64,000 bases of DNA from Gonocerus acuteangulatus (GCA_946811695.1 OX328124.1:87448030-87512029); one strand, 5' to 3'. Positions 11,912 through 23,960 are shown, counted from the stretch's first letter. The notes: generated from the letters alone by a model not told the origin. Numbers and translations are program-made.

Positions 11912-13600
11912 TCAAAAAGAATACACCAAAAATTAATTTTTACCAACATTTAATTTTTCATAACATGAAATTTATTATTATTTCTATAACTTAATCTAAT
12001 TTGCCTTATTTTGACTGGAAGGAAAAGGAAAATCTTTATTAGTAGTAAATAAAGAGTGCTGCCCAAATAATTTGGGTTGCTATATATGTAGCTTGCTAAT
12101 CATAAAGAATCTCCAAAAAATTCCTCTTGAAAATTAAATTTATTTAATAATTATAATTCATTTGTGGTGATTATTAATCCGCTTTGATCAATTAAAAAAT
12201 ATGTTCTATGTTTTTTAATGTATTTGACAGATTTATTTATTTTATTTACTATGATTTTGCAAGCAAAAAGTGCCTTGTATTACCAGAAAAACGTTTATGT
12301 CAATTAGTCCGATAAATAATATCTAATCCTCTTAGTATTACAATGACTACCATTTTTTATATTAATTTTTTGAGGGATTTTTTTGAGCCGCCAAGGTGTT
12401 TAAAATATTTATTTTTTTGAAAAACTGAAATCTGTTGAAAGTAGTGGATAAAATGAAACAAATTACTTTTTAGAATAGTCTAATATCTGGCTGATGATAA
12501 AGCTTGTTGAATTGTTGTAGTAACGTATCCAAAGAAAGAAGAAACTCAGATTTATAAATTTGTTTATGTTTTTTCTAAAATTGACGTTCTCTTAGATGAA
12601 TTCAATAGAATTTTGAATCTGAGGCTTATTGAAAAATATATATTTCCAGTGAATTTTCTGGAAGATTGGTATTATTGTTGAATTTGGACTCCATAATACA
12701 GCTTATGAGTGACATTTTCCAGATTATGACCTAGTAGTAGAATAGATCCGTGCTCCTTGAATTAGTACGATTTTTTTTATTGACTAATGAAAATTGATCT
12801 TCTTTTTATTTTTATTTTTTGAAATAATAAGTAGTCATTTAATGGCGAATATTAAATTATTCCTTCTTGTTAACAATTTGTTATACTGTAATATAATATT
12901 TATGTTATACTAAAGGCCAACGTTTATTAATAAATATTAAGCTTCCTGAAAAAAGTATACAATTTTATATTAAATTTTTAAATTAATACTGAAATATAAT
13001 ATTTTCATAGTGTGACTCTAATTGCACAAATATTTCTCTGTTGAGACAAACAAAGATTGTTGCTGTATTAATTATTAATATTAAAAAAAAAATATGAAAA
13101 GAACTTGTCTCAGATTACTTGGTACTTTAATTAAAAATTTCCTGGAATACTCTGAAATTAGCTTATGTAAACAAGGATTTCCTACAACTCCATGCTGTCC
13201 TCCAATTTCACTTTTATTCCTTGTACTAAAATGTAGTACTTAAAAATACCATGTGTGTCCTTTTAGTAGTTCTGTTATGGCTTTTTAAAATAAAAAATCT
13301 ATTTCTTTCTTTATATTTAAAGCTTGAGAAGTTTTTATGTTTATTAGGCTTTTTTTTAATTTAATTTTCGTAATGTATAAAAGGTGGATATGTTATTGTA
13401 ATTAATTTCGAGAAACAACTGATGTTTATGAAATGCAACAATATAGGAACTGGGATATTACGTTTCCAAAATCTATGAACTTTGATTGGGTTAGTTAGAT
13501 TTTTTTTTTCTAGAAACATTGGTGCCTGACATGTTTGTAGGACATTCGACGAATAAGGGCAATGTGTGTGGATGTGTAACCCCGATTCTGTTGGAAAAAT
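11912..13600. other. No recognised feature
   Basis: Very AT-rich, with no long open frame and no visible repeat. Confidence 0.4.
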
Positions 13601-14304
13601 GGATTGACGTTATCAAAGAATGCCTTTCTTCCGGGGCATAGAAGGTACATCCGTCACATGGAACTTGAAGCTTTATCTAACACATCTGTCCACCTTCACC
13701 CAAGGAGAATCTCCTTGTACCAAATTACACTGCAGATAGCATCAGCATTTCTCCTGATCGCTCTCTGTTTGCGAGCAAAAGGACACCACTATACTATTTG
13801 TATTCGTAATCTACGATGTGTAAAGAGATATTCTAGAAGTTCTCTTCAAAATTATTTGTTAAAAACACAAATTGAATAGGTGATCAATAAATACCAATTT
13901 ATATAAAAATATCCCTCAATTCAATAAAACCTCTCTGCATGTTTCGGATCCTCCTCAGGAGCCTGAAAATAAATAAAAATATTACGGGAGTGCAGCACAT
14001 GATCTCGTTCATAAGTACCATAAGGTTTTCGAGACTGGGAGCTTTTGTAAGAGGAAATTATATAGATAGTCTTGATTCTAATACTCTACTCAGACCTGAA
14101 TATGTCACTGAGCCTGTCAAAATATTGGGTATTTGTTGGCTCTCGAAGCCAGATATTGCAAGTCTGATACATTTCACTTCAGATACATTCTTGATACTTG
14201 TGCAGCTCAGCTTTATACCACGAAGTCCCAAATGTAACTATTGCGAGGTTTTTTGGTTTTCACCCCCTTGGTTTTCATTGTCCTGTGATTTTAACTTAAA
14301 TTAA
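13601..14304 (+). other. Two unrecognised short reading frames
   Basis: Frames at 13604-13879 (91 codons) and 13939-14304 (121 codons) lie in slightly more GC-balanced DNA. The second contains EPVKILGICWLSKPDI, which faintly recalls the VKxLGxxW motif of BEL/Pao retrotransposon polyproteins. No other domain supports it. They may be LTR-element debris or chance. Confidence 0.2.
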
Positions 14305-14578
14305 ATTAAGTTAAAGTTTTATCCAAGATAAAGATCTGAATAAATTATAATGGCAAAATTGTTCGAGGATCTTACATTTCTTAGAGTCACTGAGAATCCC
14401 TCGATTCATGTGTTATTATTCTGAAGTTAATGTTGTTCAACTCATTGGTATATGTGATGGTAGTGAGAAGGAGTATTGTGCCACCGTTATTAGATGCGGT
14501 GAGTGAGCTTCACGAGCATTGCTATGCTTCTCTTCTTATCGCTAAAACAAAGATTAATATTTAATTAAAATTGAAACA

Positions 14579-14912
14579 CTGTACTGTTCGCGATCTGATG
14601 AGTGAGTACTGTTCGTGTTCTGAGGGGTGAGTTCTGTTCGCGATCTGAGGAGTGAGTACTGTTCGTGTTCTGAGGGGTGAGTTCTGTTCGCGTTCTGAGG
14701 AGTGAGTATTGTTCGTGTTCTGAGGGGTGAGTTCTGTTCGCGATCTGATGAGTGAGTACTGTTCGTGATCTGAGGAGTGAGCACTGTTCGCGATCTGAGG
14801 AGTGAGCACTGTTCGTATTCTGAGGGGTGAGTACAGTTCCCGATCTAATGAGTGAGTACTGATCGCGATCTGATGAGTGAGTACTGTTCACGTTCTGAGG
14901 AGTGAGTACTGA
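14579..14912. repeat. 25-bp minisatellite, about 13 copies
   Basis: The unit is close to ACTGTTCGCGATCTGAGGAG plus TGAGT, repeated head to tail about 13 times. CGCGATC units and GTGTTC units alternate in part, giving a local 50-bp period. Because 25 is not a multiple of 3 and the unit lacks minus-strand stops, all three minus frames stay open for 76-108 codons. Those peptides (THSSDREQ-like) are a by-product of the repeat, not evidence of a gene. Confidence 0.95.
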
Positions 14913-16985
14913 TAAGTAAATAAATCATTATTTCCATTAACCCACAGAAGAGTAGAAATCGGAACGTCAAGGCATTTATAATTTAGATTTACATTTAATG
15001 ATTTTAACAATAAATACAAAATCTCAATGAAACAATTGCCCAAAAAGCCATTGTCATACAATATATTAAATAAAACAAATAACAAAGCTTATGGTGGTAA
15101 TTAGAGCAATGAATGTGCCTGGAGTTATTTGGTGTAAAAAAATAATCTTTAACTGTGTAAAAGGGATGTTCTGACAAGTAATTCTTACATTTATTAGAAA
15201 ACAACTTTTATTCTGCTTCTCATTTAATTCCATTGGCAATTGATTTTAAAAAAAGTTGCTCCAATTTACTGAAGTTTTTAAAAATGTACTGAGCTTGCCT
15301 AAAGCTATTAAGTTACGTTGCCTTGTGGCATAGGAGTGAATATCCCCATGTTTTATAAACAATAGTAGGTGTTTTTTAATAATATTTAAAACTTTTAAAA
15401 TGTACAGGGCTGGTACTGTTAAAATTTTCAATTTTGTAAAATGTTTTTTTACAGGGCGTGTTCCTTTTTTTGTATTTTTATGACTTCATTCGCCTTTTTG
15501 GAATTCCCCATAAGCTAATTACCTATAATTAGGACTCAAAAAAAGCCATGAATACGATGATGGACACTATTTTTCAGCCGCATTTTCGTTTCACTTTCGC
15601 GTTACGTTTTCAGGAAGTTATGACATGGCTTACGCATGTTACATGCTAAAAAATAAAATAAATCAGGTAGTTAACTAAATGTTCTTAAATTCTCTTCATT
15701 TTGATTCTTCAAGTCTTAGTCCATTCTCTGTTTTGTTCTCATAAATTAAACCTCAACTCCGTAAAGATATCTTTTCAAAAGAAGGTAAGACAAGCGTGTT
15801 AAGATAAGGGAAACTTAAGCTACTTTAGCACATACTCTAAATTTTGCAATGATATTTCATAAACTTAAGTAATAAATTTTAACTTTAAACCATTACAAAA
15901 GGAGTTGTAAACGCCTTGCTCAGAAAGAGAATTCTTGCTTTTACTGAAAGTTTCACAGAGTTATTGTAAAAATATGAATTGAATTTCACGTGGTGTACAT
16001 AAATTAGTTTTTCAAGTTGTTTTGTGGTCAATGTTACAGGTGTTCAAAAGTAGCCCCCGAATATTTTCACTACTTTATTCTTTAAATTTTTTGACCTTTA
16101 TGATTCAGTGCCTTTTCCAGTGCTACTCCCGCACTGGAAATATATTTTAGCCGACATATTTATAATGTTAAACCAAGCTATTAGTCTAAGTGAGAAAATT
16201 GGAAGTGTACATTTACCATTACCAAAAGGTAATTTTAAGAATTAAACTTGGTTCAAGTTAATTATTAAACAATAAGTTATTTGGTATCTAGAGATAAGGC
16301 AAAGATAAGTGTGCCATAAATATATCCAATATATTGGTTGGAAGTAAACACTGGTATAAATCAAGAACAAAGGGGGAGAGACATGGCTTTCCAATTATGA
16401 TAATTAATTTTATTATTTGGCTAATTTATATTTCTACGATCCTTATGCCAGTGTGACTTCTTTTCATATAAGCTTCACGTAATTTACAAATAAATATTGT
16501 ACATGATTGTAGATAAGAGATAAATTCTATCATGATTTCAATTTCTCCTAGCTAATGAAAAGGAAGCTACTGGAGTAGATATATAAGTATTGAAATATTG
16601 ATTTTTATACTCCCAGCTGAGAACCTTCGTCCTTTCTAATCTCCAGACTCTCTACAAGTCTGATGGCTATATACATATATTCAATTCATGTATTTCCTCG
16701 AGTGCATCTAATCATCTTCATTTTTTTTTTTTTTAAATTATTTCCTGATCTTTTGCATATCTTCCAAAGAAACATGAGTATTTTTTGCTCGTAGACTTAC
16801 CGAGGTGGGCATAAGGACTTCTGTGGAAGCCAGTTCGTCGCTGATGAAATAGTTGCCGTGTCATTTATTGTAGGAATGTGTGACGAAAAATAAATAAAAA
16901 TAGATTGAGAAGAGATCGTTGACCGTTCGGATCGCGAAGGTAGGTATAGACAGGGATCGGTCTTGGTATCTATGCACATTTGTCG
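14913..16985. other. No recognised feature
   Basis: AT-rich. The only structure noted is a 9-bp-stem hairpin (TTCCAGTGC and GCACTGGAA) near 16,110-16,140. Confidence 0.4.
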
Positions 16986-16989
16986 TTAG

Positions 16990-17060
16990 AAAATGATTTT
17001 TATTATTACCAACGTTTTGGCTTAAAATTCAAGCCTTTATTAGGGTGAGATACATTGAGA
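16990..17060 (-). repeat. Retroelement-end-like hairpin motif
   Basis: The minus strand reads CCCTAATAAAGGCTTGAAT, then TTTAAGCCAAAACGTTGG. This CTGAAGAAGGC-stem-GCCGAAACGTT pattern resembles the ends of many invertebrate Penelope-like elements. No coding part is adjacent. Confidence 0.4.
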
Positions 17061-17114
17061 AATGATTGAACATTTGAACCTAAAACACATGATATTTCGT
17101 TTAAAGCCTTCTGC

Positions 17115-17375
17115 TCAAATTCAAGAACATAAATATGCTTTAGGTCCATCCGACAAACCTATGTAATGTACTGTATAACATATAGTCTTCTTTTTCGTAT
17201 AAGGCCACGCCATTGCGCATGCGCGAACCCAAGTGGACACCTTTTTGGGACACATATAGTCTTCTTTTTCGTACATGGCCACTGCACATGCGCGAACGCC
17301 AGCAGACACTTTTTTGTAACGGGTTTTTCCAGTTTAGTCACGGCTAAAGCATATTTGTGCTCAAATGTAATTTTA
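17115..17375. repeat. Tandem pair of a GC-richer unit between short inverted repeats
   Basis: ACATATAGTCTTCTTTTTCG followed by a GCGCATGCGCGAAC-like palindrome and a GGACACCTTTTTGGG-like block occurs twice in tandem (about 17,177-17,255 and 17,252-17,330). The outer flanks carry AAATATGCTTTAG in inverted orientation. It may be a small MITE. Confidence 0.6.
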
Positions 17376-17563
17376 GGTACAAAGACCCAACACTGACTGT
17401 ATCTACCTCCTAAATAAAAATAGGGTTTAACTTAGGAGTAAGCGGATTTAGGGATAAGATCTTCTAAATTTCAAAGATGAATTTACAAAAACTACGTTTT
17501 TGTTCTTGAAATGTCGTCAGAATGTCAGAAAATGGCGCCAAAATGTAGACAATAAAAAAAAAA

Positions 17564-17884
17564 TCATAAGATAGATGAATAGTAATTGAAACAAATATCA
17601 ATTTCATCTACTGAATAATGTTTCTTCCACTGTAATGATAATAAGTTTGAAGGTTGTTGAAGTAGCCTCGATAAACTCCTGAATGTAAAAAGGAGAGAAA
17701 AGTAGTTTTGTAGAGAATGGCTTTGCCGATAGAGTGCTGATATTGCTTTCCGATTAGCTGAAGGCCTAGTTCCATTAGAAGGTAGTTTCAGATTCGAAGA
17801 CTGGTTGCTTTCATTTCCGGAGTCTGGAGCTTCGCCAGGATGGAGGCTTTGAATGGAGGACATTAGTTCCTCAAAGGATGCCAT
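17564..17884 (-). CDS. Hypothetical 106-codon frame, possible exon
   Basis: The minus-strand frame starts MASFEELMSSIQSLHPGEAP and continues with a Ser/Asn-rich stretch (NESNQSSNLKLPSNGTRPS). I do not recognise it. The first 70 codons are markedly less AT-rich than the flanks, which is the only hint of coding constraint. Within the frame, near 17,680, the minus strand has a good 3' splice site (TTTTCTCTCCTTTTTACATT then CAG), so the last third may belong to a separate exon. No matching donor or neighbouring exon was found. It could be a fragment of a host gene, a captured exon or chance. Confidence 0.2.
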   Translation of the reverse strand: MASFEELMSSIQSLHPGEAPDSGNESNQSSNLKLPSNGTRPSANRKAISALYRQSHSLQNYFSLLFTFRSLSRLLQQPSNLLSLQWKKHYSVDEIDICFNYYSSIL

Positions 17885-17944
17885 TTAAAGGTAAAAGATG
17901 GACCTCCATTGCAGCCTCACTTGTGAGATGTTTGTAACATTTAT

Positions 17945-18055
17945 CGGAAGGGGGGAGACCGTGAGTTTTAAGGGGTGTGTACTACGTGCTCGGGGTCGAG
18001 GGTTCGATTCCCAGTAGGCCTGGTGTCTTTTCGAAAAAAATAAAAAGCTTCACGA
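17945..18055 (+). mobile_element. tRNA-like SINE fragment
   Basis: GGGTTCGATTCCCAG is a good B box. It is followed by GCCTGGTGTCTTTTCG and an A-rich stretch, similar to the fragment at 11,165-11,290. Confidence 0.45.
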
Positions 18056-18143
18056 CAATTCCGGGCTAGAAAGTAATAAAATGACCCAGCAATCTGCGTT
18101 ATGTAAAAGTGGATGTTTAATTTTTTAATAAATATGAAATAAG

Positions 18144-18546
18144 ATGTATTTTTACGTCTCCAACAAAACCCTTCACAATGACCTGAACATTCTATTTGTC
18201 CTTGGTCTTGCTAAAATCCGTTTTCAAATGTTCCACTCTAAATTGTCCCACCATCCTAATCCTGAAGGGCTATCCTCATTTTCCGAATCCCATCCAGGTA
18301 ATCCTCCCAGGTGGCTGAAGAGAGAGTGGCCCGAGATAATTTACTTACCTGATCTTATAGTGATCATTAAAATATTTATTTACACTTCTCTGGAATTGCC
18401 ACCAATGGTTGGCTTCTTCCAAATTTCGTATTGTTTTAATTTTACTTTTCCCATTTTGGTCAATTTGTACATAGCATATCTGTATCAACAAACTTGATAA
18501 TTGCACGTTTAAAATTTGTACAGATTTCAAATAAATAAATAAAAAA
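18144..18546 (+). pseudogene. Jockey-type LINE, ORF2 C-terminus and 3' UTR
   Basis: This is the end of a Jockey-clade LINE polyprotein. The frame reads YVSNKTLHNDLNILFVLGLA, then HSKLSHHPNP, then RWLKREWP. This follows the family pattern of a C-terminal segment (LHxDLNxPFV, HPNP, RRLKRxxPxDL) past the reverse transcriptase thumb. The first 30 or so codons after the ATG lie just inside the truncated 5' end. About 180 bases of UTR end in an AAATAAATAAATAAAAAA tail (18,527-18,546). The reverse transcriptase and endonuclease are missing. The reading frame continues past the expected stop, so the end has drifted. Confidence 0.65.
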
Positions 18547-19918
18547 TGTTTTTAGTGAGAACTTAATGCTCAGATTACTTTAGTTGAGTGTGCTCAACCG
18601 ACGGATTTCAGTAGCTAACTCAAGCTGCTATGGTAAACTGTATTTTGTTCTTGGTGGTATGTGTATGTGTTTTGCCATGTTATTTTGTTGATTGTAAGTT
18701 TGTGAATTCCTTATACTCCTATTCATTCTTCGTCTACGATTAGTTTTTTGTTGCATTTTAGGCTTCTCTGTTTCCGTTTGAGTTTCCACATAAATTCATC
18801 CGTACAGATAGTGAAAAAATTGTCACGTGTATGTTATATTATTCTAGTTTTGTCCCTGTTCCAAGATTTTAAGCAGTATTGAGTGTGTTTCGTACAAGCT
18901 ACTAAGCGAAAGTAAAGAACCTAGAGAATTCGAAAAAACAATAGCTTTTTGGTTAGGGCGAATGGTAATGTTTTGTAGGCCAAGTGGATTAAAAAAAAAA
19001 TGGAAGTCTAAAAATTAATTCTACAATTTTTACATCTTTATCCGCTATTAATAATTTTCATAATTTTTTTATTTATTGTAGCGGTTATCTTTATGAAAAA
19101 GTGTTCGATTTAAGCAGCTACTATAGGAAAAGAAATTTGGGTTTTATTATAATAATTATATTTTATTTTAATATTTTCCTATATCCTCAATTTAAATTCA
19201 CTCATGAACTTAATATTTCCGTTATATAAAGTATATAAATTGGCCGAATATGAAATACAGAACACATAATTTTTCTTAAATAAATGACGATAAATATATT
19301 TCTTCGTAACACTTCAATTCGGGGATCGCCTAACTCTTTAAATATATGGTATTCTGAAGCTATTGTTATGATGCCTCTTATGCGTATTTCCTAACTGTAC
19401 CTAAATAGTATATCTCAACCTTCTGATGTATTTTTCTACATACTGCTGTCTTTTTCTGGCCTTTTTTAGATTTATTAAAAAATGCTCCTGTTACAGGAGT
19501 TGATTGTGAAACTAGATAGCTTGGTTTAATAAATCAAATTTCTTAATTTAGATATGATATATTTTTAGTTTTATTCTGGCACTTTTCATAAATATTGTTA
19601 TTTATTATTTCAATATAGTTATATGATTCTTTATTCTATTTGTAGATGGTATTTTGATTCGTTCCCCCCCCCCTCAATGTCGTTGTTTTGCCGTCTGATC
19701 ATAAACTGAAAGCCTCGCCCTATTCTAGACTTCATGTTTATTGCGGCGATATGATTTCTCGGAATGCTTAATGTTCGTTTTACTGCTGTAAGATTTTACA
19801 TGCAATTTCTCATTCACTGTTGGTTAGTTTTACTACTTTGCCCTTAATCATCTAGGTTTTAAACAAATTATTTACCCTTTGTTCATTGCATATAATAAAC
19901 TTATGGAAAAGATAATTC
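18547..19918. other. No recognised feature
   Basis: AT-rich sequence with no coding signal and a C12-13 run near 19,663. Confidence 0.4.
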
Positions 19919-20191
19919 TTAGGGTGCGTTTAAACTTGATATTTCTCGCAGGATAAATACGCAGGATATATATGTCAGGATATATATGTATCGGATAGTT
20001 ATTCTCTTGCAAGTTTACACGGAGAGAAATAGCTAGACATTTATATCATGGATATCTATAGGATAGTTCTCGATTTGCGATAAATGTACGGCCCGTTTAC
20101 ACTCATACATATATGTCCTGTGTATTCCATTCTGCTAACTAATAATGAAGAAAGTATCGAAACACCTGTGTAATTATTAAAAAAATGTTCT

Positions 20192-20384
20192 GCATGGTTT
20201 CGAGAATGGATTTTGAGACGGGAAAAATTAGGTTTCTTCAGTCAATTAATGTCTAAGCTCAGTATCGAGAATACAGCTTAGTTTTCGATTTTTTTAAGAA
20301 AGAAACTAGCAGATTTCTTGATTGTAAAATAGATCCTCTTATATCAAAGCAAGATACAAAATTCAGAAAGGCTATTAGTGTAAC
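20192..20384 (+). pseudogene. Harbinger transposase N-terminus, part 1
   Basis: The frame begins WFREWILRREKLGFFSQLMS, matching the WWVRPWxxRRxxxGxxxxLxxEL start of PIF/Harbinger transposases (DDE_Tnp_4 family). After a TAG and a frame change it continues FDFFKKETSRFLDCKIDPLI, then SKQDTKFRKAISV. In active relatives this region precedes the helix bundle that ends in LRFLASG. It stops exactly at the AGTGTAAC duplication of the hAT insertion, so the hAT broke the transposase within its KAISV codons. The catalytic DDE residues lie further on and are missing. Confidence 0.75.
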
Positions 20385-20395
20385 CAGTGTTTGGC

Positions 20396-20615
20396 AAAAC
20401 TAACGTTAGTTACCTAAACTAACGTTAGTTTTCTCTAACTAAAACTAAACTAATGTCGTATTTTTAGTTTTAGTTTTAGGTTAGTTTTAGATTTGTATAA
20501 TTATTAATCATATGGACTCCGTTTTTAGTAAGGTAATTAGTTTAGTTTAGTAAAAGAGACCTAAATTTGTAAATTTAGGTTAGTTTTAGTTTTTAGTTAA
20601 CTAATTTAGTTTATC
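20396..20615. repeat. Subterminal TTTAGTTTT repeats, left end of hAT
   Basis: There are many overlapping copies of TTAGTTTTAG and AAACTAA in both orientations, plus two copies of AACTAACGTTAGTT. hAT transposases of other families bind short subterminal repeats, so a binding role is an inference. Confidence 0.75.
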
Positions 20616-20624
20616 AAAGAACAT

Positions 20625-21360
20625 ATGTTTGCAAATTACGAGGAAAAGCCAAAGTTTCTTACTCTACAAAGAATTCGTGATATCCTAAACTGTATAGTTC
20701 AAAATAGTGTATCAAAAATGACTAATGAGAAGATGGAGGAGAAAAATAAATGTTTCAAACAGTCTAAACAGGGGGAACCTAATAATATACCTCGTTACCT
20801 TGTAATTAAATTAGAAGAATAAGGGAAGGCATTTAGTAACATCAATCTCTTCGAAATAAATCGTTGGATTTCTTCAATCGGGGCATTAAGGTGAGGAAAC
20901 TGAAAACATCCGGCTTACTGTTTTTGGGCTCACCCAATAACGAAGCTTCAAGTAAACTTTAAACCCAAAAAGTTTTCGGCAAATACCAAATAACAGTTCA
21001 GCCCTACCAAACGCTGAACCAGTCTAGGGGCCTATTTTTCTGTCCTGAAATAAGCGACCTTAAAGAAGAAGATATTCTCAAGGTGTTAAAAGAACTGAAT
21101 ATCATTTGAATTAAATGACTTGGAGATCAGCACTGTCTATGCGACTTTTGACGAGACCCAAATTCCAGAGAGGCTCTTTATAGGATATTTCTCTTTAGCT
21201 CTTCGTCTGTACATACGTCCACCTTCCTGCGAGAAGGAGCAAGTATGGAGGAAATGTGCTGAACCTCAACATGATAATGAGTGCACTAAAGTCAAATGTC
21301 TTTGTGGAGGACAACATCGAACAACTGTTAAACTATGCCCAATATATGAACGTTAACGTC
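20625..21360 (+). pseudogene. LINE ORF1 (Gag-like), decayed, inside the hAT element
   Basis: This is the third ORF1 relative in the window. The N-terminal piece ends IPRYLVIKLEE followed by a TAA. Later frames read ITVQPYQTLNQSRGLFFCPE and ISDLKEEDILKVLKEL, which align with the RNA-binding domain of the 53.4-kb copy. Then comes ATFDETQIPERLFIGYFSLA. A degenerate zinc-knuckle region follows (RKCAEPQHDNECTKVKC, LCGGQHRTTVKLCP). There are at least three frame changes. The first knuckle has lost its leading cysteines. It begins immediately inside the left subterminal repeats, so it is either an insertion or a transduced piece. No ORF2 follows. Confidence 0.75.
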
Positions 21361-21459
21361 GAAAGAGTTTTTCACCTATATATGCTGTGGAAAATTATCG
21401 AAATGATATACTTTGCATTTTCCTTGATTTAGTGTACTACTGCATACTTTGATTTAGAA

Positions 21460-21772
21460 AAAAAAAAGAAATCAGGCCCGTAACAGGGCACGATGGCCCT
21501 GAGGTGCATTTACAGTAGATATGTCTGATTCATGACCACACGACACACTTGGGAGAGAGTGTGGTCAGTACTATGCTCTAGCTTCCTGATTTTCTCATTT
21601 GCTGCTTTGACTGTTAGGGTCATTAGCATCAAGGGACGGTCGAAGAGGCCGAATCCAACCCATAAACAAAGACGCCAGATGATAAAAATCTTTAGTGCTT
21701 GCTCGGGATTTGAACTCAGGACCTGCAGCATATTAGTTCAGTTGTCTACCATTGAGCTAATTTCGCCCTCCT
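21460..21772 (-). mobile_element. SINE family 1, minus copy
   Basis: The minus strand runs from GCGAAATTAGCTCAATGGTA (A box) through GAGTTCAAATCCCGAGCAAG (B box) and the shared body to GGCCCTGTTACGGGCC, with a T-rich end next to A-rich plus-strand sequence at about 21,460. It is diverged from, but collinear with, the 42.5-kb copy apart from a deletion near 21,640. Confidence 0.85.
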
Positions 21773-22012
21773 TGTTTGAATAAAGAGGGTAAATAATAAT
21801 GGGGGAAAATAGCAAATGAGGTTACAACTTACAACTACAACTTTAGCCTATTTAAAACAAATTAATACAAACAAACAAAAATTATATCTTTATTTAAATC
21901 ATACGTAGCAAAAAAATACAACTTGAAATATATAAAAAAAAATATACAAAAATCAATCCTATATTAGCCAAATGATTTTAAATTGGCTTTTAATAACACT
22001 CTTTTTTCAAAA

Positions 22013-23565
22013 TTATAGTCGGAAAGTTTGTGCGATTTTGGCAAATTTATCATAGTCGCAAGAGAAATAGAAGAGGAATATCCTCTTAATCTCAGGGTAG
22101 CTGTTCAGGCTTTCCAGACAATCTCGTTTATCATTAAAATACTGTAATATAATCATTTCTGCTACTGATTTGTCCAAGGCTAAGGAGGGGATTTTACTTG
22201 AGCCGAATTCAAAAAAATTGCTGGAATCTTGACTGCTTGACTTAGTGGTTGTTACCTGATGGTGATCATTGGATGTTTTTGTTAAAGTTACTTCTCTAGC
22301 TACAATTTCTTTGAATATTTTCAAACGCCTTTCTTGATCTTGTTTGTTCAAACATGCTAACCATTTCGCCTTAAAACGTGGATAGCTAAATGCTGCTATT
22401 GTTGCGTTATCAGACGATATTGAGCGAAATGATATTAATTAATGTCCGACTTGAAAAGTTTAGCAACATCCGATGCAGCAACAAGGTCCAAAGAGTGAGC
22501 GGCACATTTAATATGGAAGGGAAGCAGTCCTTTTAAATCAATATTTCTTGCATTTACCTCTTCTATACCCTCAGAGTGATCAGAATCTGTTTCTTCCGAA
22601 TCCGATGACAAATGAGAATATTGAGATGTTTGGCCTTCTTCAATGTCCAGAGTCTCTTGTGTATGTGTTACTATGTTTTCATATTTTATCCCATAAACCT
22701 TATAGGCTTTCAAAAAATTCCTACCATTATCAGTTGTGGTTGCAACTATTTTTTGGCAGTCAAGAATGTATTCTGTATGTATACTATGCAACAAACAAGC
22801 TATGCGATCGTATGAATGGTTATTCTTAAACCGTCGACAAGCCAAAGCAGCTGATTTTCTTTCTAATGTTTCATCTATCCAGTGCACAGTTATGCCTAGG
22901 AAGCTCCTTGTTTTTGATGACCAAATGTCGGTAGTAGTGCAAAGATATGGAACGTTCATAATAGTCTGTTTGATTTTTAGGCATTGATTTTCAAAAAAAG
23001 AATCCATTTTTCTCATTAAGGTTCGACGACTCATGATAGAAAATCCAAAAGTTTTCAAATTAAAATTGTTCACGAACCTTAAAAAAAATGGATCATCAAT
23101 AACAGAAAAAGGAATCATAGAATGACAAATAAATTTCACTAAGTCTTCATTCAACTTACGTTGTCTACCTTCAATAGATAAATATTCTTCAGCTTCAGGT
23201 CCTGACTGTGATAATTTTTTTCTCTTAATTCCAGAATGCAAAAGAAATTTCGTTTTTATTTTATTTCCATGGCGACGTTGTAAATGTGAGGCAAAATTAT
23301 AAGTACAATTTGCATAACCCTTTATTTTTACATTATTGGGTTCACATAGTACACAATTTGCTATTATATGCCTTTTATCCTCAATGTACTCAATCTCACT
23401 ACTACTTTTGAAAAATGTCCCATCCATTGCTCTTAATAAAATTTCAGACCTTCTGAACTGTTTCCTATTTAGATTTTCCACATCTGGTTCAATAGCATTC
23501 TGTCTGCGAACATTATTATGGTTACTAACCTCGCCTAAACCTAAACTATCATTCGAAGATTCCAT
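22013..23565 (-). pseudogene. hAT transposase with BED zinc finger, internally deleted
   Basis: This is the transposase that cuts and pastes a hAT element. The main frame (23,565 to 22,435, 376 codons) has a BED finger, with CVLC and the HLQRRH pair, at residues of about 75-105. It also has the RNase H-like start TTDIWSSKTRSFLGITVHW with the first catalytic Asp, then VATTTDNGRNFLKAY with the second, and HIKCAAHSLDLVA, the insertion-domain CxxH. After SDIN and a stop, the text jumps to ATIAAFSYPRFKAKW and then AEMIILQYFNDKRDCLESLN. That jump skips the region that should carry the catalytic Glu. The usual final SAPVERxFS block is absent. An intact family member would be around 600-700 residues. 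The copy cannot be active. Confidence 0.85.
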
Positions 23566-23830
23566 TTCTGGAATCTCTGTCTTTAAACTTTAACACTGAG
23601 CACTTATCTGTTCTGTCTTAACGCTGATAATAAACGTGATCACTAAAACTGTAGGAAATGGTTATATATACTCATTTGTATTAAGAGACGCTAATGATTT
23701 TTGAAGAACAACTTAGAGATATATTTTTGTTCTGTTGTTTTACATATGTTATTCTATTAACTTAAAATAAACATATGGTTTTAGTATTTATTTATTTAAA
23801 TTAAGTTGGAGATTGGCGATAAATAAATCA

Positions 23831-23960
23831 GGGGATCCCGTGGTCTAGTTTCTAGCGCCTTAGATTCATAAAAAGGAGATGGTGGGTTCGATTCCCACCG
23901 GCGCGCAATGGGCAAAAATCCACTTTTAGGGCGACAAAATTATTTTTTTGTGTTTTCCAA
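23831..23960 (+). mobile_element. SINE family 2 (tRNA-derived), partial
   Basis: The head CCCGTGGTCTAGTTTCTAGC (A box) and GGTGGGTTCGATTCCCACC (B box) matches the copy at 35,938. The tail is short and diverged. Confidence 0.75.

Noticed and set aside
13939..14304. BEL/Pao retrotransposon polyprotein
   Set aside because: Only one short motif (VKILGICW) is suggestive; no protease, RT catalytic motif, integrase or LTR was seen.
14554..14891. Three overlapping minus-strand reading frames as genes
   Set aside because: They exist only because the 25-bp tandem repeat has no stop in that strand; all three frames encode the same shuffled peptide.
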